Source of the DNA: Stutzerimonas stutzeri
GTDB lineage: Bacteria; Pseudomonadota; Gammaproteobacteria; Pseudomonadales; Pseudomonadaceae
Direction of reading: 5' to 3'
DNA length: 64,000 bases
NCBI RefSeq assembly: GCF_024448715.1
Contig: NZ_JAMOHZ010000009.1
Location: forward strand, 1-64,000
Part shown: in pieces, positions 31,650 to 40,381 of the stretch
Numbering within the stretch: position 1 is the stretch's first letter
Layout of the letters: each line of letters opens with the position of its first letter
The notes under the pieces: generated by a model
Database searches by the model: none
What the model was told of the DNA's origin: nothing
What the model saw: only the letters and a program-made list of their open reading frames with translations
Position numbers and translations under genes: made by a program

Positions 31650-31670
31650 GCAGCTGGAGGCTGGACAAAT

Positions 31671-31760
31671 CGTAGGGTGGATGTCGCTTTTTACATCCAC
31701 CAAGACTCCGCCCCGATGGATCGCCACCCGGTGGATCGATGAAGCGTGATCCACCCTACG
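31671..31760. repeat. REPIN-like inverted repeat (copy F, GGAT variant)
   Basis: Ends CGTAGGGTGGATGTCGC and GATCCACCCTACG; the inner arms GGATCG and CGATCC pair. The core word differs from copies A-D (GGAT instead of GGGC), so it is a second sub-family, like copy E. Confidence 0.72.
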
Positions 31761-31812
31761 CCAGACTGGCGCTTCGTTCGCCGTCTTGCCGTCTTGCCGT
31801 CTTGCCGTCACC

Positions 31813-31868
31813 GTAGGGCCGAATTCATTCGGCCGAGCTTTGCAAAAGTCGAACGAGTTCGACCCTAC
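31813..31868. repeat. Short inverted repeat with GTAGGG/CCCTAC ends (copy G)
   Basis: GTAGGGCCGAATTCATTCGGCC at the left and GTCGAACGAGTTCGACCCTAC at the right: each half is a small hairpin and the outer GTAGGG and CCCTAC pair. Three tandem copies of CCGTCTTG lie just before it (about 31781-31804). It sits between the stops of the ATPase gene and the L,D-transpeptidase gene. Confidence 0.6.
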
Positions 31869-31884
31869 CAGCCTCGCCGCTGAG

Positions 31885-32607
31885 TCACCCCTGCCGCGCT
31901 GCCAATATCCCCGCGACCCGCGATGGCTCGCAATTCAGGTACGCCGATGACCGCAGCCATTGTTGATCCGGATACCAGGAAAACATGAACTGCCCACCCT
32001 TGAGGCTATCGACCACCATCCGTGCCACTTCCGGGCGGACCGCCGGGCAGCCCTGGCTGCGGCCGATGCGGCCCTGGGTGGCGATCCAGGCGGGATTCAC
32101 GTAATCGGCCGGGTGGATGACGATGGCGCGCTCGCGGGCCAGATCGTTCACGCCGGGCTCGAGACCATCCATGCGCAGCGAGTAGCCGTGCTTGCCGCTA
32201 TAGCTTTCGGCGGTGCGGAACAGACCGATGCTCGATTGATGGCTACCGACTACATTGGAGAAGCGGGTAGCGAGGTTTCCACCAGACTTCATTCCGTGCG
32301 CGACGAAATCTTTCAGCAACAATCGCCCCCGCTGCAGGTCAAAGATCCAGAGCCGGCGTTTTGAGGACGGCAGGGAAAAATCGATCACCGCCAGCCGCTG
32401 TGCCGGGCTGGCACCATTGTTTACGGCGCACTGCATGGCCGCCACAGCGTGGGTAAGAACCTGGAGATTCAAGGTTGGCGCCACCTGGGACAAATCGTCC
32501 ACGAGAGGCTGATACGAAGGGGTTGAAGGGGAAAGGTTGGCGGCCAGAAGCGGAGCTGACAAAAGCAGGCCTGCCATAAGGCAGAGGCGTCGGAGCGAAA
32601 CCATCAT
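31885..32607 (-). CDS. Murein L,D-transpeptidase catalytic-domain protein (YkuD_2 type)
   Basis: Predicted periplasmic peptidoglycan enzyme of 240 residues. A signal peptide is clear (MMVSLRRLCLMAGLLLSAPLLAA). The catalytic domain shows the YkuD_2-type pattern: His in VAHGMKSG, His in AIVIHPADYVN, and the catalytic Cys in GRSQGCPAV. The start is one of two adjacent ATGs at 32607 and 32604, placed directly before the signal peptide; the open frame further upstream is probably non-coding. It is divergent from a second L,D-transpeptidase, 212 bp between starts, so the pair may share control. Substrate specificity (crosslinking or lipoprotein attachment) is not known. Confidence 0.85.
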   Translation of the reverse strand: MMVSLRRLCLMAGLLLSAPLLAANLSPSTPSYQPLVDDLSQVAPTLNLQVLTHAVAAMQCAVNNGASPAQRLAVIDFSLPSSKRRLWIFDLQRGRLLLKDFVAHGMKSGGNLATRFSNVVGSHQSSIGLFRTAESYSGKHGYSLRMDGLEPGVNDLARERAIVIHPADYVNPAWIATQGRIGRSQGCPAVRPEVARMVVDSLKGGQFMFSWYPDQQWLRSSAYLNCEPSRVAGILAARQG

Positions 32608-32819
32608 GTGTTGAACTACCTCACCGACGCCAATGCCGAACTTCCCTTTCGACCGACGCCCATACTCGCTACCAGGCCCGAGCAGGCAATAGCGAAACAG
32701 GTCAGACGGGACCGAAAACGGTCCCACTACGTCTGACAGAACATGTTGTAGGGCCCGAATGGGCCTGGTTTTCCCAGAAGCCGCAGCCGGATCAGCGGCG
32801 CAGTCTAGCAGTCGGTGGG

Positions 32820-34475
32820 ATGGCCGGGAGCGAAGCGTTGTACAAAAAACATGCATTTCGTCTATTTAGCGTCCTGCTGTTTGCGCCCTTGCTGGCAGCG
32901 GCAGAGCCCAGCAGTGAACAGAACAGCCCCATCCGTAACGCACTCGAGATGCTACCCAGCGCCTGCGGAAAACCGCTCGCCGATCTCGACCAAACCGCTC
33001 TGCAACGGCTGACCGAGCTCTACCACCGGCATCATTTCGAGGCGCTGTGGACCTCTTACGCGCAGCTCGACGAACTGCTCGCCCAGCTCGACGGGATGGT
33101 CGATGACGGCCTGAACCCGGCGATCTACCACCCCGAAGCCATTCGTCGGGCGATGCAGACCGCCACGACCGAGCCGCTGCATCGCGAGTGCAGCGACATG
33201 CTCGCCACCCATGCTTATCTTCTGGCGCTACAACACCTGGCCCATGGCCGCCTGCCGCAGGATCGCCTCGAACCGGTCTGGCGCAGCGCCGACGCAGCGG
33301 CCAAGCAGGAGGCGGACGCGCAGTTGTTGAACGTCGCTGACGACGGGCTGCAACACATCGAGCAAGCCTTCGCCAAGGCGCGCCCTTCCCTTGAGCAGTA
33401 CCACAACCTGCGCAAAGCCCACTTCCGGCTACGTACCGAAGACCCGCCGCAGTGGCTGCCGATCCCGCCAGGCAAGACCTTGCGTCCCGGTATGCTGGAT
33501 CCGCGAGTGCCCCTGCTGCGCCAGCGGCTGGTTAGCGATGGTTATCTGCGTGACGACAGTCTCCCCGCAGGCGACCCTGAGTCGCTCTATAGCCAATCCA
33601 TGGAGCATGCGCTCATGGCGTTCCAGAGCCGCCATGCACTGAAGGACGACGGGGTGCTGGGCGCCGACACCCTTGCCGCGCTGAACGCCACGCCAAGCGA
33701 TCGGCTGAACCAATTGAAGATCAATCTCGAGCGGTTTCGCTGGTTGTCTCGCGATATCGAGGCGCGTTCGCTGCTGGTGGATATTGCCGGCGGACGTGTC
33801 ATTTACTTTCGCAACAACCGGCCGCAATGGGAGGCGCGAAGCCAGGTCGGCCGGGATACACGGCAAACCCCAGCGATCAAGTCGAGTGTCACCCGGCTTA
33901 CGCTCAACCCAACCTGGACAGTGCCGCCGACGATCCAGCGCGAGGACAAGCTACCGAAGATCCGCGAGAACCTGGATTATCTCGCGCAACAGAACATGCA
34001 GGTCCTCGATTACCAGGGCAACCTGCTCGACCCTTCGCAGATCGACTGGAGCAACCCCGGCGGCATTCTTCTGCGTCAGGCGGCAGGGCCGGACAACCCG
34101 CTCGGTCGTCTGGTCATTCGCTTCGCCAATCCCTACTCGATCTACCTGCACGACACCCCTAGCCAAGGCCTGTTCGCCCGTTGGCAGCGGGCGTTCAGCT
34201 CCGGCTGTGTCCGGGTCGAATCGGTGATGCAGTTGGTCGACCTGTTACTCACGGACGGCGAGCGCGAACGCTTCGCCCGCCTGCTCGAATCAGGCCAGAC
34301 CCATGAGTTTCGTTTGGCCGAGCCGACGCCGGTATTGCTCGCCTACTGGACAGCCGAAGCGGACAGCACGGGTCAGCCGCGCTATCGTCCGGACATCTAC
34401 AGCCGCGACCCCGATCTGCTGGCCGCGCTCCAGGCTGCCGACCGGCATCAACTACTCGAAGAGCCGCTGCGATGA
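32820..34475 (+). CDS. L,D-transpeptidase of the YcbB/LdtD type
   Basis: Periplasmic enzyme of 551 residues expected to form 3-3 crosslinks in peptidoglycan. A signal peptide lies at about 12-28 (RLFSVLLFAPLLAAA). A scaffold region follows, then a peptidoglycan-binding domain around 220-270 (LRQRLVSDGYLRDD, ALMAFQSRHALKDDGVLG), then the YkuD catalytic domain with HDTPSQGLF and the catalytic Cys in FSSGCVRVE. This is the order of E. coli YcbB (LdtD), and the length fits. The ATG at 32820 has GGTGG only three bases away; a TTG at 32838 with better-spaced GGGAG is an alternative start. Its stop lies 228 bp before the hybrid kinase start. Confidence 0.88.
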   Translation: MAGSEALYKKHAFRLFSVLLFAPLLAAAEPSSEQNSPIRNALEMLPSACGKPLADLDQTALQRLTELYHRHHFEALWTSYAQLDELLAQLDGMVDDGLNPAIYHPEAIRRAMQTATTEPLHRECSDMLATHAYLLALQHLAHGRLPQDRLEPVWRSADAAAKQEADAQLLNVADDGLQHIEQAFAKARPSLEQYHNLRKAHFRLRTEDPPQWLPIPPGKTLRPGMLDPRVPLLRQRLVSDGYLRDDSLPAGDPESLYSQSMEHALMAFQSRHALKDDGVLGADTLAALNATPSDRLNQLKINLERFRWLSRDIEARSLLVDIAGGRVIYFRNNRPQWEARSQVGRDTRQTPAIKSSVTRLTLNPTWTVPPTIQREDKLPKIRENLDYLAQQNMQVLDYQGNLLDPSQIDWSNPGGILLRQAAGPDNPLGRLVIRFANPYSIYLHDTPSQGLFARWQRAFSSGCVRVESVMQLVDLLLTDGERERFARLLESGQTHEFRLAEPTPVLLAYWTAEADSTGQPRYRPDIYSRDPDLLAALQAADRHQLLEEPLR

Positions 34476-34703
34476 ACGATGCTGGCAGGCCTGCCAACCG
34501 GACTAAAATCAGCCAGGACCACAGCCGTTCACGACCAGACCGACGGCTCTGGCAGACGGCCCGTAGACCGAGGTCTACTTACTACAAGTTCCGCCCCAGG
34601 TATCTTTCGCAACGACAACAGCCTGCAGATAATTGCACCCGCCACATGCCGGTGCTCCCGCCTGGGACACCACCCTCTTGCCGCCACGGATAGACGAGCA
34701 GAA

Positions 34704-37700
34704 GTGAACGCCGAAAACAGTGTCAACACATGGAACGAAGCTGACCGACTGGCAGCGCTAGCCCGTTATCGCATTCGCGATACCTCGTCGGAACAGGCCT
34801 TCGACGACCTGGCACTGCTCGCGACGGAGCTGTGTGGCAGCTCCGTCGCGGCCATTGTATTCATCGACAAGGAGCGCCAGTGGACCAAGGCCTTCGTCGG
34901 CTTCGACGACATCGTCGGTTCGCTCAATCAAGCGCTCTGCGCCCGCGCGATCACCTGCTCGCAACCGCTGGTCATCGAGAATCTCGCCGACGAGCCGTCC
35001 GCAGATGGTCTGTCCGGCTTCTATGCCGCTGTGGTGCTGCGCACCCCGGAAGGTATTCCGCTCGGCATCCTATGTGTGATGGACAACCAGCCGCGGCAAC
35101 TGTCGGAGCGGCAGCTGGCGCACCTGCAGGCGCTGGCCCGTCAGGTCATGGCGTTGCTCGAGCTGCGCCGCAGCCGTGACCACAACGAGCGCAACCGGCA
35201 GATCCTCGACAGCGCGGTGGACTACGCGATTCTCACCACCGATTCCCAAGGCATCATCAGTTGCTGGAATCAGGGCGCCGAGCTAATCCTCGGCTGGCGG
35301 CAAGAGGAGATCATCGGCCGTCATACCAGCCGGATATTCACCGAGGAAGACATCGCCAAAGGCGTGCCGGAAGGCGAGATGGAGACGGCAGTCCAAGACG
35401 GCTCGGCGATCGACGAACGCTGGCATCGACGCAAGGATGGCAGTCAATTCTGGGCCAGCGGCGTGCTGATGCCGCTCAAGAATGAGCAGGGCCAACGTCA
35501 GGGCTTCGTCAAAATCCTGCGCGACCTGACCGAACGGCTGCACGAGCGAGCAACGGTTCGCGAGGCCGAAGAGCGCTACCGTGCCTTGGTCGATCTAAGC
35601 CCCCAGGTGATCTGGCAGTGCGACGCCGGCGGTTCGCTGATTTTCTGCAATCGCTACTGGTGCGAATTCACCGGTCTGTCGGCAGCAGAGTCGGCCGGCA
35701 TGGGCTGGCTGGCAGCGGTCGCGCAGGATCACCGCGACGCTGTGATGCAGCAATGGCGCGGTGCACTGAAAAGCGGTAAGCCCGGCAACTTCGAAGTGCC
35801 GCTGCTTGGAGTCGATGGCGATCCTCGCTGGTTCCAGGGCAGTGGCGCACCGGTATACGACTGCGACGGGCAGCTGCTGCACTGGGTGCTGGTTGCTCAG
35901 GACATACATGAGCGGCGCCGTGCCGAGATCGAGCGGCTCGAGAGCGAGGCGTTCACCCGTCGGTTGTTGGACTCGGCGAGCGAGGGCTTTTACTCCATCG
36001 ATACCGGCGGCCTTGTCACGCTGTGCAATGAGGCGTTCGTCAGGCTGCTCGGCTTTCCCAGCAAGAATCAGGTACTGGGCCGCCAGCTGCACCAAGTCAT
36101 CCACCATAGTCATCCGGACGGTTCGCCCTATGCGGAGCAAGACTGCCCGATTCAGCGTACCGCCAGGACTGGCGAGCCGGCACATATCAAATACGAGCTA
36201 TTTTTTCGCCAGGACGGCAGCAGTCTGCCGGTGGAGTACCGGGTCGCACCGCTGTACCGCGACGGGGTGCTGCAGGGTGCAATCTGCACCTTTACCGACA
36301 TCAGCGAACGGGCCCGCGGCGAAGCGCAGCAGAGCTATCTGCTCGAACTCAGCGATCACTTACAGGACGCTGGCGATCGCATCGAATTGACGGATGTGAT
36401 GGCCGAGCGGCTAGCCGAGCTGATCGGCGTCGAGTGCATTGCCCGTGGTCATCTCGACGAGCACGATAGCTTCATCATCGAACAGCAGTGGCCTCAAGCA
36501 ACGAAAGCCGATCGAACCAGACCATACCCGCTCGGCGGTTGCGCGCAGGCCCTGCGCCTGCGTCTATCGCAAGGCCTCGTCGTGCCCTTCGAGGACCTGC
36601 TCGATGAAACCGGCTGCCGCGATAATTGCGGCGCCCTGCATGAGCACCTCGGCCATCGAAGCCTGCTGTTGGCCCCCCTGTTGGAGCAGACTTCGGACTG
36701 CACTTTCCTGCTTTTCGGCAGCAAACGACCGCGATCCTGGAGCCAGACGGATACTTCGCTTGTCCGCGAAATGGCCGAACGCATCCGTGCCGCCGCCGAC
36801 CGCGCGCGGGCGCGCAAGGCCCTGCTCGAAGCCGAACAGCGGGTAAGCCTGGCCAACGAAATCGCCTCGATCGGCGTCTGGGAATACGACTTCGAGCGTA
36901 ACTCCCTGCATTGGGATGCACAGCTCAAGGCACTCGCCGGCGTCGCCCCGAACGAAGCGGAACTGACCGTCGATGAATTCCTCGCGCGCGTGCACGCAGA
37001 TGATCGGCGCACTCTGCTCGACGCGTTCCGCAACGCCCTCGAAGGCGTCGGTGGCGGCGAGCTTAATCTCGACTATCGGGTCTATGACGAGGCCATCGAC
37101 CAGTTCCGCTGGCTGACCAACCGAGGCCGCCGCCTGCTCGATGCCGACGGCAAGGCCCGTCTGCTTGGCACCGCGCGGGAAATCACCGCCGAGCGCAACG
37201 CGGCACTGAAACTGCTGCGCATGAATGCCCTGCTCGAGGAGCAGATCAGAGAACGCCAACAGGCCGAGCAGCGCCAATCGGTGCTGATGGAGTTGGGCGA
37301 TCTGCTGCGCGGCCAACCGGACAGCATCACCATCGTCACCGCTGCCGTGCGTGCGCTAGGGATGACGTTGAACGTGACCCGAGCGGCCTTCCTGAGTATC
37401 GATCCCGGCGGCCAATACGCCACCGTCGAGCGCTACTGGAGCGATGGCGCGCTGGGCGACTACAGCGAGCGCATGTGCTTCGCCGAATACGGTGATTTCA
37501 TCTACGACCTGCAAAACGACGAGCTGGTGGTCGTCGAAGACGTGCTGCACGACACCCGCACCGCCGCGCAGGCCTCGAGCCTTCGGCTGCGGCGCATCCA
37601 GAGCCTGGTCTGTGTGCCGCTGCAGGAACAGGGCCGCTTGAGCGCCGCCTTGATCCTGCTGCAGGACCACCCGCGGCAATGGGCTGAGGAGGATATCTCC

Positions 37701-39404
37701 TTCATCCGCGAAGTCGCCGACCGCGCCTGGACCGCCGACGAGCGCATGCGTGCCGAACGTGCGCTGCGCGCCAGCGAAGAGCAGTTCCGTACCCTCGCCG
37801 ACAACATGAGCCAGTTCGCCTGGATGGCCGATCCGGCGGGCCGCATCTACTGGTACAACAAGCGCTGGTACGACTACACCGGCACCACGCTGGAAGCCAT
37901 GCGCGCTTTGGGCTGGCGGTCAGTGCATCATCCTGATCATCACGTCCGGGTCAGCGCATCGATGAAGCGCGCCGTGGCCATTGGCTCGATCTGGGAGGAA
38001 ACCTTCCCACTGCGTGGCAAGGACGGCCAGTACCGCTGGTTCCTTTCGCGCGCCCTGCCCATTCGCGACGACTTCGGCCAAGTCATCCACTGGTTCGGCA
38101 CCAACACCGACATCACCGCTCAGGTGGCAGCCGAAGAAGCGCTGCGCGAGCTGAACGATAACCTCGAACGACGCGTCGCCGAGCGCACACGCGAGCTGGC
38201 GGAAATCAACCACCTGCTGCATCTGGAAATGGGTGAGCGTGAGCGTGCCGAGGAAACCCTGCGTCATGCACAGAAAATGGAAGCCATCGGCCAGCTAACC
38301 GGTGGCCTGGCGCACGATTTCAACAACATGCTGACCGGCGTACTGGGCGCGCTCGATCTGATCCAGCGCCGTGTCGCCAGCGGTCGCGTGAACGATCTCG
38401 GCCGCTATGTCGATGCCGCCACCAGCTCGGCCAACCGCGCCGCAGCCCTGACCCACCGCCTGCTGGCCTTCGCCCGTCGCCAATCGCTGGACCCGAAGCC
38501 GGTGGACGTTAACCAACTGGTGCAGTCGATGGAGGAAATGCTGCGCCGTACCATGGCCGAGCACATCCAATTCGAGACTCGCCTGCAACCGGAACCCTGG
38601 TTGGCCTTTACCGATGCTCATCAACTGGAAAACGCCCTGCTCAATCTGGTGATCAATGCCCGCGATGCCATGAGCGACGGCGGCCGGCTGACCATTCAGA
38701 CCGACTGTGTGCGGATCAACGGCTCACAACCCGACAGCCCCGAGCCGGGCGATTACGTCGTCCTCAGCGTGGCGGACACTGGCTCCGGCATGCCGGCGGA
38801 AGTGGCTGCCAAGGCCTTCGATCCGTTCTTCACCACCAAACCCATCGGCCAAGGCACTGGCCTAGGGCTGTCGATGGTATATGGCTTCGTCAAGCAGACC
38901 GGCGGCCATGTGCGCATCGATAGTACGCTCGGCCAGGGCACGCTGATCACCTTGTTGTTACCGCGCAATCAGGCACAGCCGGAACAGCTCGTTGAGTGCG
39001 AAAGTACCGAGGTGACGGCACAGGGCGCGCAGGCCAACGAAACCGTGCTGGTGGTGGAAGATGAAGCCGCGGTGCGCATGCTCGTAGTCGAGGTACTGGT
39101 GGAGCTCGGCTATCGAGTGCTCGAAGCGTTGGACGGCGACACCGCGCTGCCCTTTCTGCAGAGCGACAGGCGTATCGATTTGCTAGTCAGCGACATCGGC
39201 CTACCAGGCATCAACGGCCGTCAATTGGCGGAGATCGCCCGTCAGCACCGGCCTGACCTGAGGGTACTGTTCATCTCCGGTTATGCACCGAACGCTGAGG
39301 TTCGCGGCGAATTCCTCGCACCTGGCATGGATCTGCTCGCCAAACCCTTCAGCATCGACATGCTTGGATCCAAGGTTCGCCAGCTGATCGAGCGCAGCGG
39401 ATAG
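34704..39404 (+). CDS. Multi-sensor hybrid histidine kinase (3 GAF, 5 PAS, HisKA, HATPase, REC)
   Basis: A soluble kinase of 1566 residues with no transmembrane segment, so it senses cytoplasmic signals. Visible in order: GAF (about 20-150), PAS (165-285), PAS (285-410), PAS (415-540), GAF (545-700), PAS (710-830), GAF (855-1010), PAS/PAC (1020-1145), a coiled coil (ERRVAERTRELAEINHL), HisKA with His1204 in GGLAHDFNNML, HATPase with NLVINARDAM and GTGLGLSM, and a C-terminal receiver with phospho-acceptor Asp1497 in LLVSDIGLPG. The GTG at 34704 is the likely start because homology begins at NTWNEADRLAALARYRI; the open frame before it has non-coding composition. No response regulator gene is adjacent. 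The signal is unknown; the GAF-PAS series suggests redox, light or small ligands. Confidence 0.9.
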   Translation: MNAENSVNTWNEADRLAALARYRIRDTSSEQAFDDLALLATELCGSSVAAIVFIDKERQWTKAFVGFDDIVGSLNQALCARAITCSQPLVIENLADEPSADGLSGFYAAVVLRTPEGIPLGILCVMDNQPRQLSERQLAHLQALARQVMALLELRRSRDHNERNRQILDSAVDYAILTTDSQGIISCWNQGAELILGWRQEEIIGRHTSRIFTEEDIAKGVPEGEMETAVQDGSAIDERWHRRKDGSQFWASGVLMPLKNEQGQRQGFVKILRDLTERLHERATVREAEERYRALVDLSPQVIWQCDAGGSLIFCNRYWCEFTGLSAAESAGMGWLAAVAQDHRDAVMQQWRGALKSGKPGNFEVPLLGVDGDPRWFQGSGAPVYDCDGQLLHWVLVAQDIHERRRAEIERLESEAFTRRLLDSASEGFYSIDTGGLVTLCNEAFVRLLGFPSKNQVLGRQLHQVIHHSHPDGSPYAEQDCPIQRTARTGEPAHIKYELFFRQDGSSLPVEYRVAPLYRDGVLQGAICTFTDISERARGEAQQSYLLELSDHLQDAGDRIELTDVMAERLAELIGVECIARGHLDEHDSFIIEQQWPQATKADRTRPYPLGGCAQALRLRLSQGLVVPFEDLLDETGCRDNCGALHEHLGHRSLLLAPLLEQTSDCTFLLFGSKRPRSWSQTDTSLVREMAERIRAAADRARARKALLEAEQRVSLANEIASIGVWEYDFERNSLHWDAQLKALAGVAPNEAELTVDEFLARVHADDRRTLLDAFRNALEGVGGGELNLDYRVYDEAIDQFRWLTNRGRRLLDADGKARLLGTAREITAERNAALKLLRMNALLEEQIRERQQAEQRQSVLMELGDLLRGQPDSITIVTAAVRALGMTLNVTRAAFLSIDPGGQYATVERYWSDGALGDYSERMCFAEYGDFIYDLQNDELVVVEDVLHDTRTAAQASSLRLRRIQSLVCVPLQEQGRLSAALILLQDHPRQWAEEDISFIREVADRAWTADERMRAERALRASEEQFRTLADNMSQFAWMADPAGRIYWYNKRWYDYTGTTLEAMRALGWRSVHHPDHHVRVSASMKRAVAIGSIWEETFPLRGKDGQYRWFLSRALPIRDDFGQVIHWFGTNTDITAQVAAEEALRELNDNLERRVAERTRELAEINHLLHLEMGERERAEETLRHAQKMEAIGQLTGGLAHDFNNMLTGVLGALDLIQRRVASGRVNDLGRYVDAATSSANRAAALTHRLLAFARRQSLDPKPVDVNQLVQSMEEMLRRTMAEHIQFETRLQPEPWLAFTDAHQLENALLNLVINARDAMSDGGRLTIQTDCVRINGSQPDSPEPGDYVVLSVADTGSGMPAEVAAKAFDPFFTTKPIGQGTGLGLSMVYGFVKQTGGHVRIDSTLGQGTLITLLLPRNQAQPEQLVECESTEVTAQGAQANETVLVVEDEAAVRMLVVEVLVELGYRVLEALDGDTALPFLQSDRRIDLLVSDIGLPGINGRQLAEIARQHRPDLRVLFISGYAPNAEVRGEFLAPGMDLLAKPFSIDMLGSKVRQLIERSG

Positions 39405-39488
39405 CGCCTCGCCAGGAACTCTGCTGATCGCTCGATACTCTTCTAATGGACGATCAAGTTAGAAAACGATCAAGCGGAGGCATCGACC

Positions 39489-39797
39489 ATGCGTAAAACG
39501 ATACTGGTAACCGTAGCGTTGAGTTGCATTCCCTTCGGCACGGTGATGGCGGACGACGGCTTTGTCCGGCAGATTCTTTCGTCGGGAGCGACCACCGCTT
39601 CGACCTACATGACCTTTCGCGACGACAAACAGGTCACTGCCGCACGCGAGGACGCCGGTAGCTTCGTCGCCAGCGATGGCGCCATCCGGGGTCCCTACCT
39701 CGAAGCCATGCTCCTGAAAGTGCGCAGCGAGCAGCCGCAGCTCCAAGCCAGCGACATGGAGCTGGCGAGCGCACTTCTCGCCGCCGAACAGCAGTAG
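39489..39797 (+). CDS. DUF2388 protein, small and secreted
   Basis: A 102-residue protein with a clear signal peptide (MRKTILVTVALSCIPFGTVMA) and a mature part beginning DDGFVRQILSSGATTASTYMTF. This matches the DUF2388 family of small periplasmic proteins, which I know mainly from Pseudomonas, where it often occurs in several paralogues. The function is unknown. GGAGG stands before the ATG. It stands between the kinase and osmC with its own ribosome-binding site; no hairpin terminator was seen after it. Confidence 0.83.
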   Translation: MRKTILVTVALSCIPFGTVMADDGFVRQILSSGATTASTYMTFRDDKQVTAAREDAGSFVASDGAIRGPYLEAMLLKVRSEQPQLQASDMELASALLAAEQQ

Positions 39798-39893
39798 CCG
39801 CCGAAGCAGCGCCGGCCGGCAAGCGGCCGCGCTGCCGCGATCATTCACGCGTCGACCAACCACCGCCGCTCATTCGAAGAACTCGGAGGAATC

Positions 39894-40319
39894 ATGAAGA
39901 AAACCGCATCCGCCGTCTGGCAAGGCGACTTGAAAAGCGGCAAAGGCACCATCAGCACCCAGAGTGGCGCGCTGAAGGACAATCCCTACGGCTTCAATAC
40001 TCGATTCGAAGGCGCGCCTGGGACTAACCCCGAAGAGCTGATCGGCGCGGCTCACGCCGGGTGCTTTTCGATGGCGCTGTCGATGATGCTCGGTCAGGCC
40101 GGGCTCACCGCCGAGCGTATCGACACCACCGCGGAAGTCACTCTGGATAAGGATGGCGAGGGCTTTTCCATCACCGCGATCGCCTTGACCCTGAAGGCCA
40201 AAGTTCCAGGCGCAGACGACAACCAGTTCCAGCAGATCGCCAATCAGGCGAAGGAAGGTTGCCCGGTGTCCAAAGTGCTCAATGCGCAGATCAGCCTGAG
40301 CGCGACCCTGGAAAGCTGA
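39894..40319 (+). CDS. osmC: OsmC peroxiredoxin (organic hydroperoxide reductase)
   Basis: Cytoplasmic thiol peroxidase that reduces organic hydroperoxides. At 141 residues it aligns along its whole length with E. coli OsmC (WQGDLKSGKGTISTQSG, YGFNTRFEGAPGTNPEELIG). Both redox cysteines are present, Cys57 in AHAGCFSMAL and Cys123 in EGCPVSKVL. A good GGAGG precedes the ATG. A strong terminator follows at 40338. OsmC genes in relatives respond to osmotic and stationary-phase signals; no promoter could be assigned here. Confidence 0.94.
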   Translation: MKKTASAVWQGDLKSGKGTISTQSGALKDNPYGFNTRFEGAPGTNPEELIGAAHAGCFSMALSMMLGQAGLTAERIDTTAEVTLDKDGEGFSITAIALTLKAKVPGADDNQFQQIANQAKEGCPVSKVLNAQISLSATLES

Positions 40320-40337
40320 TTACCCAGAAATGAAAAA

Positions 40338-40361
40338 CGCCGCCCGGTTGGGCGGCGCTTT
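40338..40361. terminator. Bidirectional intrinsic terminator between osmC and dctP
   Basis: An 8-bp GC stem (CGCCGCCC / GGGCGGCG) with a GGTT loop, flanked by AAAA on the left and CTTT on the right. It stands between the convergent stops of osmC and dctP and can serve both. Confidence 0.85.
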
Positions 40362-40381
40362 CGTGTTGCGTCTCGCGCGAA

